Source of the DNA: Nitrospirota bacterium
GTDB lineage: Bacteria; Nitrospirota; Thermodesulfovibrionia; Thermodesulfovibrionales; Magnetobacteriaceae
Reading direction: 5' to 3'
Assembly (NCBI GenBank): GCA_015233245.1
Contig: JADFYB010000007.1
Span: forward strand, 1-48,885
Length of the DNA: 48,885 bases
Below are positions 26,477 through 36,985 of the stretch, one piece after another. Positions within the stretch are counted from its first letter, which is position 1. Each line of letters begins with the position of its first letter. The notes under the pieces were generated by a model that was not told where the DNA came from, searched no databases, and worked only from the letters and a program-made list of their open reading frames with translations. Both the position numbers and the translations under genes were made by a program.

Positions 26477-28651
26477 ATGTTTAGAAAAAACTCAATAATT
26501 TTGTTAGCCATTTTGGCTTCTGCATTTGTTCCTTATTTGAATGTGCTAAACGCACCATTTGTTTTTGACGATACTGTTATTTCTAATTTTATTAAGATGA
26601 GGAGTTTTACAGAAGTCAGGTTTATTACAGAAACTACTTTTACTCTTAACTACTTAATTAACGGCTTTTGGCTACCTGGCTACCATTTAGTAAATATAAC
26701 ATTACATGCGTTAAATGGAATATTTGTGTATTTGCTCATAGTTCAAACATTGAAAATACAATTTTCGCCAGTCAGCTCTGCTAAGAAGTATGCATTGTTC
26801 ATTTCGCTGCTTTTTCTCGCACATCCGCTGCAGATTCAAGCTGTGACATATATCTCACAAAGATATACATCACTTGTTACTCTTTTTATTTTGTGTGCAT
26901 TAAACATGTACATACTATGGAGGCGAGCCGTTACTGTGGAGGACAGCAGCGATGCATTAATAAAATATACTAAAAAGAAATCAGTCGGACTGTACATGTC
27001 GGCAATCATAATTGCCATGTTGTCCGTAAAAGTTAAAGAACTTGCAGTTGTGCTGCCGTTTTTAATAACTCTTGTAGAATTTACCTTTTTTAGCGGTAAA
27101 GTTAAATCCAGAATATTATGTGTTGTACCGTTTTTTTTGATTTTGCCAGCTGTGTTTTTTAATGCTTTGGGCGTATCCAGTATTTCGTTTGACAACCAGG
27201 TGCAAACCCAGTTTGTAACAGCTGGGAATATTCAGGATGTTGCTATAGTGTATGACGTAAAAAGCCCTCTGATAGCAAATACCAGGATGGAGTATATTCT
27301 TACAGAATTCAGAGTTATTGTTACCTATTTAAGAATGCTTGTGTTGCCTCTTAACCTGACTTTAGTTCATTATTATCCTGTTTCAAGGAGTTTTTTTGAT
27401 TTAAGGGTTATTCTTTCGCTTTTATTTCTTTTGGCAATATTTCTTTTTGGAGTTTTTATGTTCTCACAGGGATATAAACAAAAAGATATCATGAAAAAAC
27501 TCATCTCTTTCGGGATATTTTGGTTTTTCATAGGGATTTTACCCCAGTCAAGCCTTATCAATAAGTACGGTTGGACTATTTTTGAGTACAGAGTTTATAT
27601 GGGATCCCCTGGATTCTTTATTGCCGCATTTTTTCTGACACTACACGTTTTTAGAAATAAACCTATGCAGATTTTCAATTATTTGATTTTGACTATAATT
27701 GTTCTCAGCACTGTTTCGACACTTTACCTTAACCGGAACTGGAGGTCTGATGTAAATCTTTGGGAGGATAATGTAAAAAAGGAACCGTTACATCCTGTTC
27801 CCTGCATACAATTAGGAATTGCCTACGGCAATGCTAAACGCTTTAAAGAGGCACACAGGGAATTTGAAAAGGCTGCTCAGATGGAGCCAGACTTTCCTGA
27901 AATACCCTATCACAACGGTAAAGTGTATGTTATGGAGGGGCAATATGACAAAGCACTTGAGCAATTCAATAAATCTATCAGTATAAACGATTCGCTGTCC
28001 TTTACACACCTCGATAAGGCCACAGTGCTTGCAATTAAAAATAAGTGGCCAGAGGTTATAGAAGAGCTAAGACTTACTTTGCAATGTGGAGAGAGCTCTT
28101 TTGCCCTTTATGACTTACTTGGACGGGCATTAACCGCAATCGGTAACATCAGGGAGGCGATAAAGACCTATGAATATGCTCTGAGCCAATACTCTGGCAG
28201 CGCTGAAATGCACAACACTCTGGGCAACCTATACACTCAGACAGGTAATTTTGCTTTGGCTGACTCAGAAATTTTAACTGCACTTAAGCTTAACCCTAAC
28301 CTGTACGAGGGCTATAACAACCTTGGCGTTTTGTATGCTAACACTGGCAGGTTGACAGATGCGGTAAAGGAATTTCAGAGGGCACTTTCAATAAAAAAAG
28401 ATTACATAACGGGATTTACAAATCTTGCTAATGCCTATATGGGACTTAAGATGTTTGACGATGCTGGCAGCACTCTTAATGTAGCAATAGAAATGAACCC
28501 TGAGAGCTTTGAAATATTAACCACAATAGGTAATATGCATCTGCTTAAAGGAAATAAAGCGATGGCCAGGGAATTTTACTTAAAAGCCTTAAAAATAAAC
28601 CCTTCTTATACAGAGGCACTAAGAAACATCGAATTAACTAAAACCAATTAA
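26477..28651 (+). CDS. Multi-TM TMTC/PMT-like glycosyltransferase with C-terminal TPRs, copy 2
   Basis: NAPFVFDDT, GYHLVNITLHALNGI, PQSSLINKYGWTIFEYRVYM; TPRs; clear paralog of copy 1. Confidence 0.82.
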   Translation: MFRKNSIILLAILASAFVPYLNVLNAPFVFDDTVISNFIKMRSFTEVRFITETTFTLNYLINGFWLPGYHLVNITLHALNGIFVYLLIVQTLKIQFSPVSSAKKYALFISLLFLAHPLQIQAVTYISQRYTSLVTLFILCALNMYILWRRAVTVEDSSDALIKYTKKKSVGLYMSAIIIAMLSVKVKELAVVLPFLITLVEFTFFSGKVKSRILCVVPFFLILPAVFFNALGVSSISFDNQVQTQFVTAGNIQDVAIVYDVKSPLIANTRMEYILTEFRVIVTYLRMLVLPLNLTLVHYYPVSRSFFDLRVILSLLFLLAIFLFGVFMFSQGYKQKDIMKKLISFGIFWFFIGILPQSSLINKYGWTIFEYRVYMGSPGFFIAAFFLTLHVFRNKPMQIFNYLILTIIVLSTVSTLYLNRNWRSDVNLWEDNVKKEPLHPVPCIQLGIAYGNAKRFKEAHREFEKAAQMEPDFPEIPYHNGKVYVMEGQYDKALEQFNKSISINDSLSFTHLDKATVLAIKNKWPEVIEELRLTLQCGESSFALYDLLGRALTAIGNIREAIKTYEYALSQYSGSAEMHNTLGNLYTQTGNFALADSEILTALKLNPNLYEGYNNLGVLYANTGRLTDAVKEFQRALSIKKDYITGFTNLANAYMGLKMFDDAGSTLNVAIEMNPESFEILTTIGNMHLLKGNKAMAREFYLKALKINPSYTEALRNIELTKTN

Positions 28652-29164
28652 TCGTAAGTAATTATGAAACTCGTGTTCAAAGTTATCACTAAACAGGCCA
28701 GTTCCGAGTTTCTCTTCAATCTCTCGTATAGGATAGTATTTTACTGATTCTATTTCATCTTTGTTAAATACGACCTGTCCGTCATGGGTAAACGAGTACG
28801 AATAAACTAGTTCCGATTCATAGTCGTTAGAGTGAATGTATTTATAGAGGAAAACAGGGACATTTTTATCTGAGGCTATACCAAGTTCCTCCTCCATTTC
28901 CCTTTGCATGGCAACCTCTATGCTTTCGCCAAAGTCAACGTGTCCGCCCACTGAGGTGTCCCATTTGCCCGGTGCTACGTCCTTGTTGAGTGATCGCTGC
29001 TGAAGGAGAAGTTCGCCTTTGCTGTTAAAAACAAACACATGCACCACACGGTGTAAAAGCGTGTTATTGCCGTGAACCTCGCGTCTGAGCGCAGTTCCTA
29101 TTACAGCTCCGTCAGTGGTTACGATTTCAACCAGATCATTTCCAACGTCGTTCATATTAAACAA
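28634..29164 (-). CDS. NUDIX hydrolase
   Basis: GGHVDFGESIEVAMQREMEEELGI Nudix box. Confidence 0.9.
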   Translation of the reverse strand: MFNMNDVGNDLVEIVTTDGAVIGTALRREVHGNNTLLHRVVHVFVFNSKGELLLQQRSLNKDVAPGKWDTSVGGHVDFGESIEVAMQREMEEELGIASDKNVPVFLYKYIHSNDYESELVYSYSFTHDGQVVFNKDEIESVKYYPIREIEEKLGTGLFSDNFEHEFHNYLRLIGFS

Positions 29165-30587
29165 GTTTCTTTTTCAGGATTTCGTTGACAAGTTTGGGGT
29201 TAGCCTTACCCTTTGTTTGTTTCATAACCTCGCCGACAAAAAAACCGGTTAGTTTAACCTCGCCGGCCTTAAATCTCTCCACCTCAGAACTGTACTGTTT
29301 TAAAATGCCATCTATAACGCTATCCAGTTCACCCTCGTTACTTATCTGAAGGAGTCCCTTCGATTTTACAATTTTTTCGGCTTGTTCTCCGCTATTAAAC
29401 ATTTCCTCAAATACGGTTTTCCCTATTTTAACGTTTATAGCGCCGCTATCCACAAGTTTAATAAGGCCTATGAGGTGTTCAGGAGTTACCTTACAGTCTT
29501 CAATCCGGGTAGAAGTTTCGTTAAGAAGCCTCATCAGCTCACCCATCATCCAGTTACTTACGGCCTTTGGGTTGCCTCCTTTATTTACAGCGTCTTCAAA
29601 CCAATGGGCAATGCTCTTTTCCTGTGACAGCAGCTCGGCATCATAGAGGGGCAATCCAAAGCTGTTAACATATCGTCCCACTTTCTCATCAGGAAGCTCC
29701 ACAATTGTTGCTTTTACCTCTTTAAGCATGGTATCGGAAACGACAATTGGCACAAGGTCAGGCTCAGGGAAATACCTGTAGTCGTGAGCCTCTTCTTTTG
29801 AGCGCATAGATTCCGTAGTGCCAGTTGATGTATTATAAAGACGGGTCTCCTGAATAACACGTCCACCTTCTTTAAGCACCTCCTCCTGACGCCATATTTC
29901 GTATTCAATCGCTTTTTCAACAAATCTGAATGAGTTTATGTTTTTGATTTCTGCTTTAACGCCGAGTTCTGAGGAGCCGATAGGCCTAAGTGATACATTA
30001 GCATCGCAGCGCAGTGAGCCCTCCTCCATGTTACCGTCACACACTTCAAGATAGCGCAAAACAGAGCGGAGTTTTTTCATAAACGCAGAGGCCTCTTTTG
30101 GAGAGCGAATCTGAGGCTCTGTTACAATTTCCATAAGCGGCACCCCTGCCCTGTTTAAATCAACACAGCTGAAGTCCTTCATTCCTTCATGGATATTTTT
30201 TCCCGCGTCCTCCTCCATATGGATTCGTGTAAGCTCAATCGTACTCTGTCCGTTTTCCATATTAAGCACAACCACTCCGCCCAGACAAATGGGTAGTTCG
30301 TACTGGCTTATCTGGTAGCCTTTGGGAAGATCTGGATAGAAATAGTTTTTCCTTGCAAACCGGTTGTATGGTGAAATTTTGCAGCCGAGCGCTAACCCCG
30401 CCCTAACAGTAAATTCAACAGCTTTTTTATTTATAACCGGCAACACTCCCGGCATTCCGATACACACAGGACAGGTCTGAGAGTTAGGCTCTGAGCCAAA
30501 CCTGGTGCTGCAGCCGCAGAACATCTTAGTTTTAGTAAGCATCTGGGCATGTATTTCAAGCCCAATAACGGCCTCATATTTTTTCAT
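29157..30587 (-). CDS. gatB: Asp-tRNA(Asn)/Glu-tRNA(Gln) amidotransferase subunit B
   Basis: [45 protein letters not shown]. Confidence 0.97.
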   Translation of the reverse strand: MKKYEAVIGLEIHAQMLTKTKMFCGCSTRFGSEPNSQTCPVCIGMPGVLPVINKKAVEFTVRAGLALGCKISPYNRFARKNYFYPDLPKGYQISQYELPICLGGVVVLNMENGQSTIELTRIHMEEDAGKNIHEGMKDFSCVDLNRAGVPLMEIVTEPQIRSPKEASAFMKKLRSVLRYLEVCDGNMEEGSLRCDANVSLRPIGSSELGVKAEIKNINSFRFVEKAIEYEIWRQEEVLKEGGRVIQETRLYNTSTGTTESMRSKEEAHDYRYFPEPDLVPIVVSDTMLKEVKATIVELPDEKVGRYVNSFGLPLYDAELLSQEKSIAHWFEDAVNKGGNPKAVSNWMMGELMRLLNETSTRIEDCKVTPEHLIGLIKLVDSGAINVKIGKTVFEEMFNSGEQAEKIVKSKGLLQISNEGELDSVIDGILKQYSSEVERFKAGEVKLTGFFVGEVMKQTKGKANPKLVNEILKKKLV

Positions 30588-32029
30588 AGCGTTGGCCTCC
30601 TTGTATGATGTGGGGTTGAGGCCTCATAGGCATAAGCAGCTTTTAGAATAGTTTCCTCATCAAAAGCCTTTCCAATTAGCTGAAGCCCAATGGGAAGACC
30701 CTTTTGGTCAAATCCACAGGGCAGAGATATGGCAGGCACTCCTGCCAAATTTACCGATATGGTAAAAATATCGCTTAAGTACATTTGAAGCGGATCGTTT
30801 ACCTTTTCACCGATTTTAAATGCCGTGGTGGGAGCGGTTGGAGTGGCTATTATATCCACTTTTTCAAACGAGCGGTCAAAATCATGTTTTATCAGGGTTC
30901 TTACCTGTTGGGCTTTTTTATAGTAAGCATCGTAGTAACCCGATGACAGTGCATACGTGCCAAGCATTATTCGTCTTTTAACCTCAGTACCAAACCCTGC
31001 GGCACGGCTTGTCATGTATGTATCAATTAAATCATCGGCTGGTACTCTGAGACCATACTTTATGCCGTCAAATCTAGCGAGGTTTGAGCTTGCCTCGGAC
31101 GTTGCCAGTATGTAGTATGTGGCCACAGCGTAACCGGTGTGAGGAAGGGAGATTTCCACAATTTGAGCTCCAAGGGATTCAATATGGGAAATTGCAGCCT
31201 TCACCGATTGCTCCACCTGGCTGTCCATGCCATCAATAAAGTACTCAGAGGGAATACCAACCCTCAATCCTTTAATATCCTTACCAATACAGGAGGTAAA
31301 ATCCGGCACGTTAACTGTTGCCGATGTGCTGTCAAGCGGATCATGACCGGATATTAAATTAAGTAAAATTGCTGAGTCCTCGACAGTCTTAGTGATAGGG
31401 CCGATTTGGTCAAGCGAGGAGGCAAATGCAACAAGTCCAAATCTTGATACTCTGCCATATGTGGGTTTAAGTCCTACAACGCCGCAGAAAGAGGCCGGCT
31501 GACGAATGGAGCCTCCGGTATCAGAGCCAAGAGCTGCAATACATTCATCGGCGCACACTGCCGCCGCAGAGCCGCCGCTGCTGCCTCCAGGCGCCCTTTC
31601 AGTATCCCATGGATTTTTGGTTGTGAAAAACCCAGAGTTTTCCGTTGACGATCCCATTGCAAACTCATCCATGTTAGCCTTACCTGTCAGAATATAACCT
31701 GATTTCATCAGTTTATCTGTCACAGTGCTTTCATACGGAGGAATGAAGTTAGCAAGAATTTTAGATGAACAAGTGGTCTTAATACCCCTTGTACACATGT
31801 TGTCTTTTATTGCCATGGGTATTCCAAAGAGGTTTGAGCTTTGGTATGGCGGGAGTTCTTCAACCATCTCAAATGCTTTATCTGTGGTTACGGTAACAAA
31901 GGCATTTACAGTCTTTTCTACCACCTCTATTCGTTGAAACACGCTTTCAGTTAGTTCTTTGACTGTTATATCTTTATTTTGCAGCAACGCATTAGCTTCT
32001 TTTATGTTAAGTTTGAAATATTCCACCAA
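30584..32029 (-). CDS. gatA: Asp-tRNA(Asn)/Glu-tRNA(Gln) amidotransferase subunit A
   Basis: Amidase signature [51 protein letters not shown]. Confidence 0.97.
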   Translation of the reverse strand: MVEYFKLNIKEANALLQNKDITVKELTESVFQRIEVVEKTVNAFVTVTTDKAFEMVEELPPYQSSNLFGIPMAIKDNMCTRGIKTTCSSKILANFIPPYESTVTDKLMKSGYILTGKANMDEFAMGSSTENSGFFTTKNPWDTERAPGGSSGGSAAAVCADECIAALGSDTGGSIRQPASFCGVVGLKPTYGRVSRFGLVAFASSLDQIGPITKTVEDSAILLNLISGHDPLDSTSATVNVPDFTSCIGKDIKGLRVGIPSEYFIDGMDSQVEQSVKAAISHIESLGAQIVEISLPHTGYAVATYYILATSEASSNLARFDGIKYGLRVPADDLIDTYMTSRAAGFGTEVKRRIMLGTYALSSGYYDAYYKKAQQVRTLIKHDFDRSFEKVDIIATPTAPTTAFKIGEKVNDPLQMYLSDIFTISVNLAGVPAISLPCGFDQKGLPIGLQLIGKAFDEETILKAAYAYEASTPHHTRRPTL

Positions 32030-32284
32030 ATTACCTCCGGCAGATTTTAATATTTTTATACAAGTTTAAGTTTATCATTAAATTATGAAACTTTTCAACA
32101 ATTTTCCCCGGGAAGTACCACACCCTGGCAGCAGTGCTGCATTGATTGATTTAAGTGTTTTTATTTGTTATATTACTAAAATGATAGCAATAGAGACTGC
32201 AATAATAAGTAATAAAGGCATGCAGTTCTGTATGATGACAATACAAATGGCACTACACTTACAGATAGTGAATAGTCGTGCGAA

Positions 32285-33580
32285 ATGCAACGTATAACAA
32301 AAGCCAACCTCTTTGATAGCGCTAAAAATGTAAAAATCATTTTGTTTTTTATTGCATTCGCTGTTTTTTCTCTGATTACTGTTTTCCGAAGAGTTGATGT
32401 GCTTTTATATCCGCAATTTTGGGCTGAGGATGGATTTATATGGTATTCAGATGCATATGCTGCAAGTAATTCTCTTCAGCCATTTTTAGTGCCAGTACAG
32501 AGGTATTTACAAACACTTAATCGTGTTGGAGCTTATGTTAGTATGTTTTTTGATATTAAGTATGCTCCGCTAATATTCAATATAATCGCAATAACCGTCC
32601 AGATATTGCCCGCAATGTTTTTTACTTCAGAACGTTTTGAACAAGTAGTCTCAAAATACTATCAGCGTTTCTTATTAGGGATTGTATATCTGACTTTACC
32701 TGGAGCATTTGAAACACATGCAAACCTAACTAATGGGCAGTGGCGTCTTGCACTGCTTATGTTTCTTATTGTTATTGCATCAACAAGCAAAAAGATTTGG
32801 TGGAGGATTGTTGATTGTGTTGTTTTACTACTTGCAGGCCTAAGCGGCCCATTGGTTTTTTTCGTGTTTCCACTTGCATTATTCCAATCATACCTGAAAT
32901 CGTTTAAGACTTCTATTTCACATCTCATTGTGCTTGCAGGAGCATTTCTTTTACAAGCTTATAGTTTTATTTTTATAGTTAATCCAGGCGCTATGCGCTC
33001 AACTGCTACACTTGGTGCTGGGGTTTCTACGTTTATCAAAATTTTAGCCGGCAAAGTCTTTATGACAGGAACTTTTGGCGTAAGAACATATGATGTAGTG
33101 ATGAATTGGCATATGTGGCAAAGCGGGATGCCTCCGGTTATAATTGCTACTTTGGGAATCTGTTTGATGGGTTACGCTTTTTGGAGAGGTACGTTGGAAC
33201 TCAAATTATTAATAAGCCTTTCTATTGTCATTTTTGCTTCAATGCTTGTGACACCGCAAGTGTCTAATGTACAACCACAATGGACGGTTATGCTCGGGGC
33301 TGATGCTGGAAACCGATATTTTCTTTTTCCAGTCCTTGCATGGGTTATTGCGCTCATTTGGCTTTTTGTAAAAGCACAAAATAAATTTTTAAAAAATACC
33401 GCTGGAGTTTTACTGGTTTGTATGGTATTAGTCGGCATACCGAAAGATTTCTTTATTATGCCTTATGAGAATTATCACTTTCAAAAGCAGGCGATTGAGT
33501 TCAAAAAACTCTCACCCGGGCAAAAATATACCTTCATAATAAATCCTTCTGGCTGGAGGATGACACTCATAAGGAAATAA
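32285..33580 (+). CDS. Multi-TM membrane protein, possibly a glycosyltransferase-like integral membrane protein
   Basis: Many hydrophobic segments; YPQFWAEDGFIWYSDAY acidic motif after TM1 resembles GT-C-like proteins. Confidence 0.6.
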   Translation: MQRITKANLFDSAKNVKIILFFIAFAVFSLITVFRRVDVLLYPQFWAEDGFIWYSDAYAASNSLQPFLVPVQRYLQTLNRVGAYVSMFFDIKYAPLIFNIIAITVQILPAMFFTSERFEQVVSKYYQRFLLGIVYLTLPGAFETHANLTNGQWRLALLMFLIVIASTSKKIWWRIVDCVVLLLAGLSGPLVFFVFPLALFQSYLKSFKTSISHLIVLAGAFLLQAYSFIFIVNPGAMRSTATLGAGVSTFIKILAGKVFMTGTFGVRTYDVVMNWHMWQSGMPPVIIATLGICLMGYAFWRGTLELKLLISLSIVIFASMLVTPQVSNVQPQWTVMLGADAGNRYFLFPVLAWVIALIWLFVKAQNKFLKNTAGVLLVCMVLVGIPKDFFIMPYENYHFQKQAIEFKKLSPGQKYTFIINPSGWRMTLIRK

Positions 33581-33631
33581 GATATGTTGTTTGTTGTCAC
33601 GTTATAAATAGAATAAAGACAACCTGGAGCT

Positions 33632-34639
33632 TTACCACACCCCTGCAACAGCAGTGCCGCAAGCGGGGCAGTTGCCGTTTTTTATGGCGTTTGAAATTAC
33701 GGTAAATCCGTCTCTTTTAATAAGGAGCTTTTTGCAGGTTGAGCAACTGGTGTTTTCTCCTCCCATGCCAGGCAAGTTTCCCTGATATACAAACTTAAGG
33801 CCGCTTTCATACCCTATTTCACACGCTCTCTTAAGTGTCTCTGCCGGAGTGCCCGGTCGGTCTGTCATCTTATATGTGCCATAAAACCGGCTCACGTGCC
33901 ATGGGATTGAGGCATCTACAGAGACAATGAATTCTGCTATGCCCCTAAGCACCTGCTCACTGTCGTTAAGCCCTGGAATCACAAGAGTTGTAACCTCAAC
34001 CCAAACCCCGCCCTCTTTCATTAATCGTATTGTGTCCTTTACCGGCTCAACCTCTGCTCCACAGATTTCCTTATAAAACCCTGCGTCTCCCTTCAAATCT
34101 ATATTGTCGGCGTGTAGGTAGGGGATTATGACCTCGGCACTTTCAGGCGTCATAAACCCATTACTTACAAACACATTTTTTAGTCCCTTCTCTGCCGCTA
34201 AAATCGCACAGTCCTGTGCAAATTCAAAAAATATCGTTGGCTCTGTGTATGTAAATGAAATGCTCTCGCATCTTTCCGCTATTGCTGCCGCAACGATTGA
34301 CTCAGCAGACACAGGATACCCAATCACGGCACCTTCGTGTTCCCTCGGATACTGTGAGATTGAACTGTTCTGACAGTGCAGACACCTGAAATTGCAACCC
34401 ACGCTTGCTATTGAAAATGTACGGGAGCCTGGCTTAAAATGAAAGAGCGGTTTTTTCTCTATTGGATCCACCTGTGTTGAGCAGACTGAACCATACACAA
34501 GACTCATAAGAACGCCGTCCTGATTTTCCCTTACTCCACAAAGTCCCCGTCTCCCAACCCCAATAGTGCATCTGTGAGCACAGAGACCGCATTTAACGTT
34601 ACCGTTCGGTAGCGGTTCAAAAAAACAAGCTTTTTTCAT
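33632..34639 (-). CDS. amrS: AmmeMemoRadiSam-type radical SAM enzyme (AmrS)
   Basis: CGLCAHRCTIGVGRRGLCGVREN; radical SAM CNFRCLHCQN; DNIDLKGDAGFYKEICGAEVEPV. Confidence 0.9.
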   Translation of the reverse strand: MKKACFFEPLPNGNVKCGLCAHRCTIGVGRRGLCGVRENQDGVLMSLVYGSVCSTQVDPIEKKPLFHFKPGSRTFSIASVGCNFRCLHCQNSSISQYPREHEGAVIGYPVSAESIVAAAIAERCESISFTYTEPTIFFEFAQDCAILAAEKGLKNVFVSNGFMTPESAEVIIPYLHADNIDLKGDAGFYKEICGAEVEPVKDTIRLMKEGGVWVEVTTLVIPGLNDSEQVLRGIAEFIVSVDASIPWHVSRFYGTYKMTDRPGTPAETLKRACEIGYESGLKFVYQGNLPGMGGENTSCSTCKKLLIKRDGFTVISNAIKNGNCPACGTAVAGVW

Positions 34640-34661
34640 CTATCCTCCATTTGTCACGCTC

Positions 34662-35309
34662 TTACGGATTGAATCCATACGCTCCTATAAGTGGAACAAA
34701 TATACATTGCAAATGGTGAGTTTCTTCTGTTTTGTTACCGATTTTTCTGAGTTTGACAATTTTATGGCTATACCGGTCTCCAACAGGCGCTACCAATATG
34801 CCACCATCCGATGAAAGCTGCTCTATCAGGGGTGGAGGCACGGCAGGCGCAGCAGCCGTTATTATTATCTTATCGTATGGTGCATAATCAGCTAAACCAA
34901 GAGTGCCATCCGACACCTTTACGAAAATATTTGTTTTCCCTGCTTGTTCAAATTTCTCCATCGCACCCTTTGCAAGATGCTCTATCCTCTCTATGGTGTA
35001 AACCTCTTTTGCAAGCTCTGAAAGAACCGCTGCCTGATACCCGGAGCCTGTACCTATCTCAAGCACCCTGTCGGTTTCCTTTAGCTCAAGCAGCTCAGTC
35101 ATAATGGCTACCATGTAGGGCTGTGAAATTGTCTGGTCACAGTCTATCTCTAAAGCCATATCACCATAGGCGCGAATTAGGTTTTCCTCAGTAACAAAAT
35201 TGTGCCGCGGAACTTTCAACATCACATCTAAGACTTTTTTATCACTGATGCCGCGGTTTACCAGTTGCTCCTTGCACATGCGTTCTCTTTCTTTTGCGTA
35301 TCTGTCCAT
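34662..35309 (-). CDS. pcm: Protein-L-isoaspartate O-methyltransferase
   Basis: VLEIGTGSGYQAAVLSELAKEVYTIERI; start placed at ATG 35309 (MDRYAKERERM) rather than 35366. Confidence 0.93.
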   Translation of the reverse strand: MDRYAKERERMCKEQLVNRGISDKKVLDVMLKVPRHNFVTEENLIRAYGDMALEIDCDQTISQPYMVAIMTELLELKETDRVLEIGTGSGYQAAVLSELAKEVYTIERIEHLAKGAMEKFEQAGKTNIFVKVSDGTLGLADYAPYDKIIITAAAPAVPPPLIEQLSSDGGILVAPVGDRYSHKIVKLRKIGNKTEETHHLQCIFVPLIGAYGFNP

Positions 35310-35313
35310 ATGC

Positions 35314-36072
35314 TCAGATTTGTAATATATGAGCCCAGTCATCTTTGATACAATCGAGAGCATCATAGTTTGTTAAATCCAGATGAAGCGGAGTAACCGA
35401 AATATACTTTGATTCCACTGCAAGGTAGTCTGTGTTTTCATCATCTGCCCATGAAGGCGTTCCTCCACCTATCCAGTAGTGAAGCCTGCTCCAGGGATCA
35501 AGTGTCTCTTTTATAGAACCGATATATACCCGTTTACCCTGTTTTGTAAATTTTAATCCCATTAACTCATCTTTAGGTACATTGGGTACATTTACATTAA
35601 TCAGTGTATCTTTTGGAAGACCGTTATCAAGTATAATTTTAGCTAATTTAAGGGCAAACTCAGACGCTACTGTAAAATGATAATCCTTCTCGCCAACCAT
35701 TGATATGGCAAAAGAGGAAACTCCTAAAATTGTACCCTCTATTGCGGCAGAAACCGTGCCTGAGTATGTGATGTCATCTCCAAGGTTACCGCCTTTGTTG
35801 ATTCCGGAGGCTATTAAATCCGGCTTTCTACCGAGAACTTTACCTATTCCCAGCGCAACACAATCAGTGGGAGTTCCATTTACTGAATAGATATTTTTTT
35901 TGATTTCTGTCACCTTAAGCGGTCTGTGCATAGTCAGAGAATGGCTCGTTGCGCTTTGCTCCCTGTCAGGAGCTATTATCACAGCCTCAGCTATCTCACT
36001 TAGCGCTCTGTGGAGACTTAATATCCCCTCTGAATACACTCCGTCATCGTTTGTTACAAGTATTAATGCCAT
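35314..36072 (-). CDS. surE: 5'-nucleotidase SurE
   Basis: ILVTNDDGVYSEGI; APDREQSATSHSLT; SGINKGGNLGDDITYSGTVSAA. Confidence 0.96.
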   Translation of the reverse strand: MALILVTNDDGVYSEGILSLHRALSEIAEAVIIAPDREQSATSHSLTMHRPLKVTEIKKNIYSVNGTPTDCVALGIGKVLGRKPDLIASGINKGGNLGDDITYSGTVSAAIEGTILGVSSFAISMVGEKDYHFTVASEFALKLAKIILDNGLPKDTLINVNVPNVPKDELMGLKFTKQGKRVYIGSIKETLDPWSRLHYWIGGGTPSWADDENTDYLAVESKYISVTPLHLDLTNYDALDCIKDDWAHILQI

Positions 36073-36085
36073 AGAAGTCTCCGAG

Positions 36086-36985
36086 TTATGCCCTTGGGTG
36101 GTATTTTTTATATTCTGTTTTAATTCTGTCTGTGGTTATTTTTGTGTATATTTGAGTTGTAGAAATGTCTGAGTGGCCAAGCATCTTCTGAACGGAGCGC
36201 AAATCTGCCCCGCCATCAAGTAAGTGTGTAGCAAAGCAGTGTCGTAACGTGTGAGGGCTAAGTTCCACTCCTGCGGCTTTCCCATAGTTTTTAAGCGTTT
36301 GCCAAAACCTCTGACGCGTCATAATCTCTCCCTTATAATTTAAAAAAAGATACGGAGATGCCTTACCTTTTAGTAAATCCTGCCGAAGTCCTGCCATATA
36401 TACCTTAATGCTCTCCAAAGCCCGTACATTCATAGGTACAATACGATCTTTTGAGCCTTTTCCGGTTATGGTTAAAAAGCCGGCCTGAAAATTTATCCTG
36501 TCAACCTCGACCCCCATAAGCTCGCTAACTCTAAGCCCTGATGAGTACAGAAGCTCAAGCATTGCCCTGTCCCTTACAACCATCCTGCCTGAAACCTTTG
36601 CACTAAGAAGCAACAGCACATCGTCAAAACTTAACGCCTTTGGAATGGATTCCCACCTCTTGGGCAGCCGTATGGTCTCAGCCGGATCATCCTCCCTGAT
36701 TCTCTCAATAACCAGAAACTTACAAAATGTTCTGATTGACGATATAAACCTGCAGATTGAAGTCATTGAGTACTGGCTGTCCTTAGACATCTCGATAAAG
36801 CCCACGATATCCTCTCTTGTAAATGTCTCAAGGGTTTCGTTATTTCCGGACAAATATGACTGAAACTGCACGATATCAAGCTCATAGGAATTCACCGTGT
36901 TTACTGCAGCCCCTCTTTCTACTGTTAAGTAGAGCAAAAACTCTTTCAGGATATTTCGTTTTTTAGCTGATGTCTGCTTACCCAC
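36086..36985 (-). CDS. XerC/XerD-family tyrosine recombinase
   Basis: LLYSSGLRVSELMGV; HTLRHCFATHLLDGGADLRSVQKMLGHSDISTTQIYTKI. Confidence 0.95.
   Translation of the reverse strand: MGKQTSAKKRNILKEFLLYLTVERGAAVNTVNSYELDIVQFQSYLSGNNETLETFTREDIVGFIEMSKDSQYSMTSICRFISSIRTFCKFLVIERIREDDPAETIRLPKRWESIPKALSFDDVLLLLSAKVSGRMVVRDRAMLELLYSSGLRVSELMGVEVDRINFQAGFLTITGKGSKDRIVPMNVRALESIKVYMAGLRQDLLKGKASPYLFLNYKGEIMTRQRFWQTLKNYGKAAGVELSPHTLRHCFATHLLDGGADLRSVQKMLGHSDISTTQIYTKITTDRIKTEYKKYHPRA

Noticed and set aside
28634-28651. Overlap between the TPR glycosyltransferase and the convergent NUDIX gene
   Set aside because: An 18-bp convergent 3' overlap is common in compact genomes and not noteworthy by itself.
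32085-32297. 70-aa + strand ORF between gatA and the membrane protein gene (VPHPGSSAALIDLSVF... faintly resembling cyclodeaminase PGGGSAAAL)
   Set aside because: Similarity too weak and the rest does not fit; probably non-coding or a remnant.
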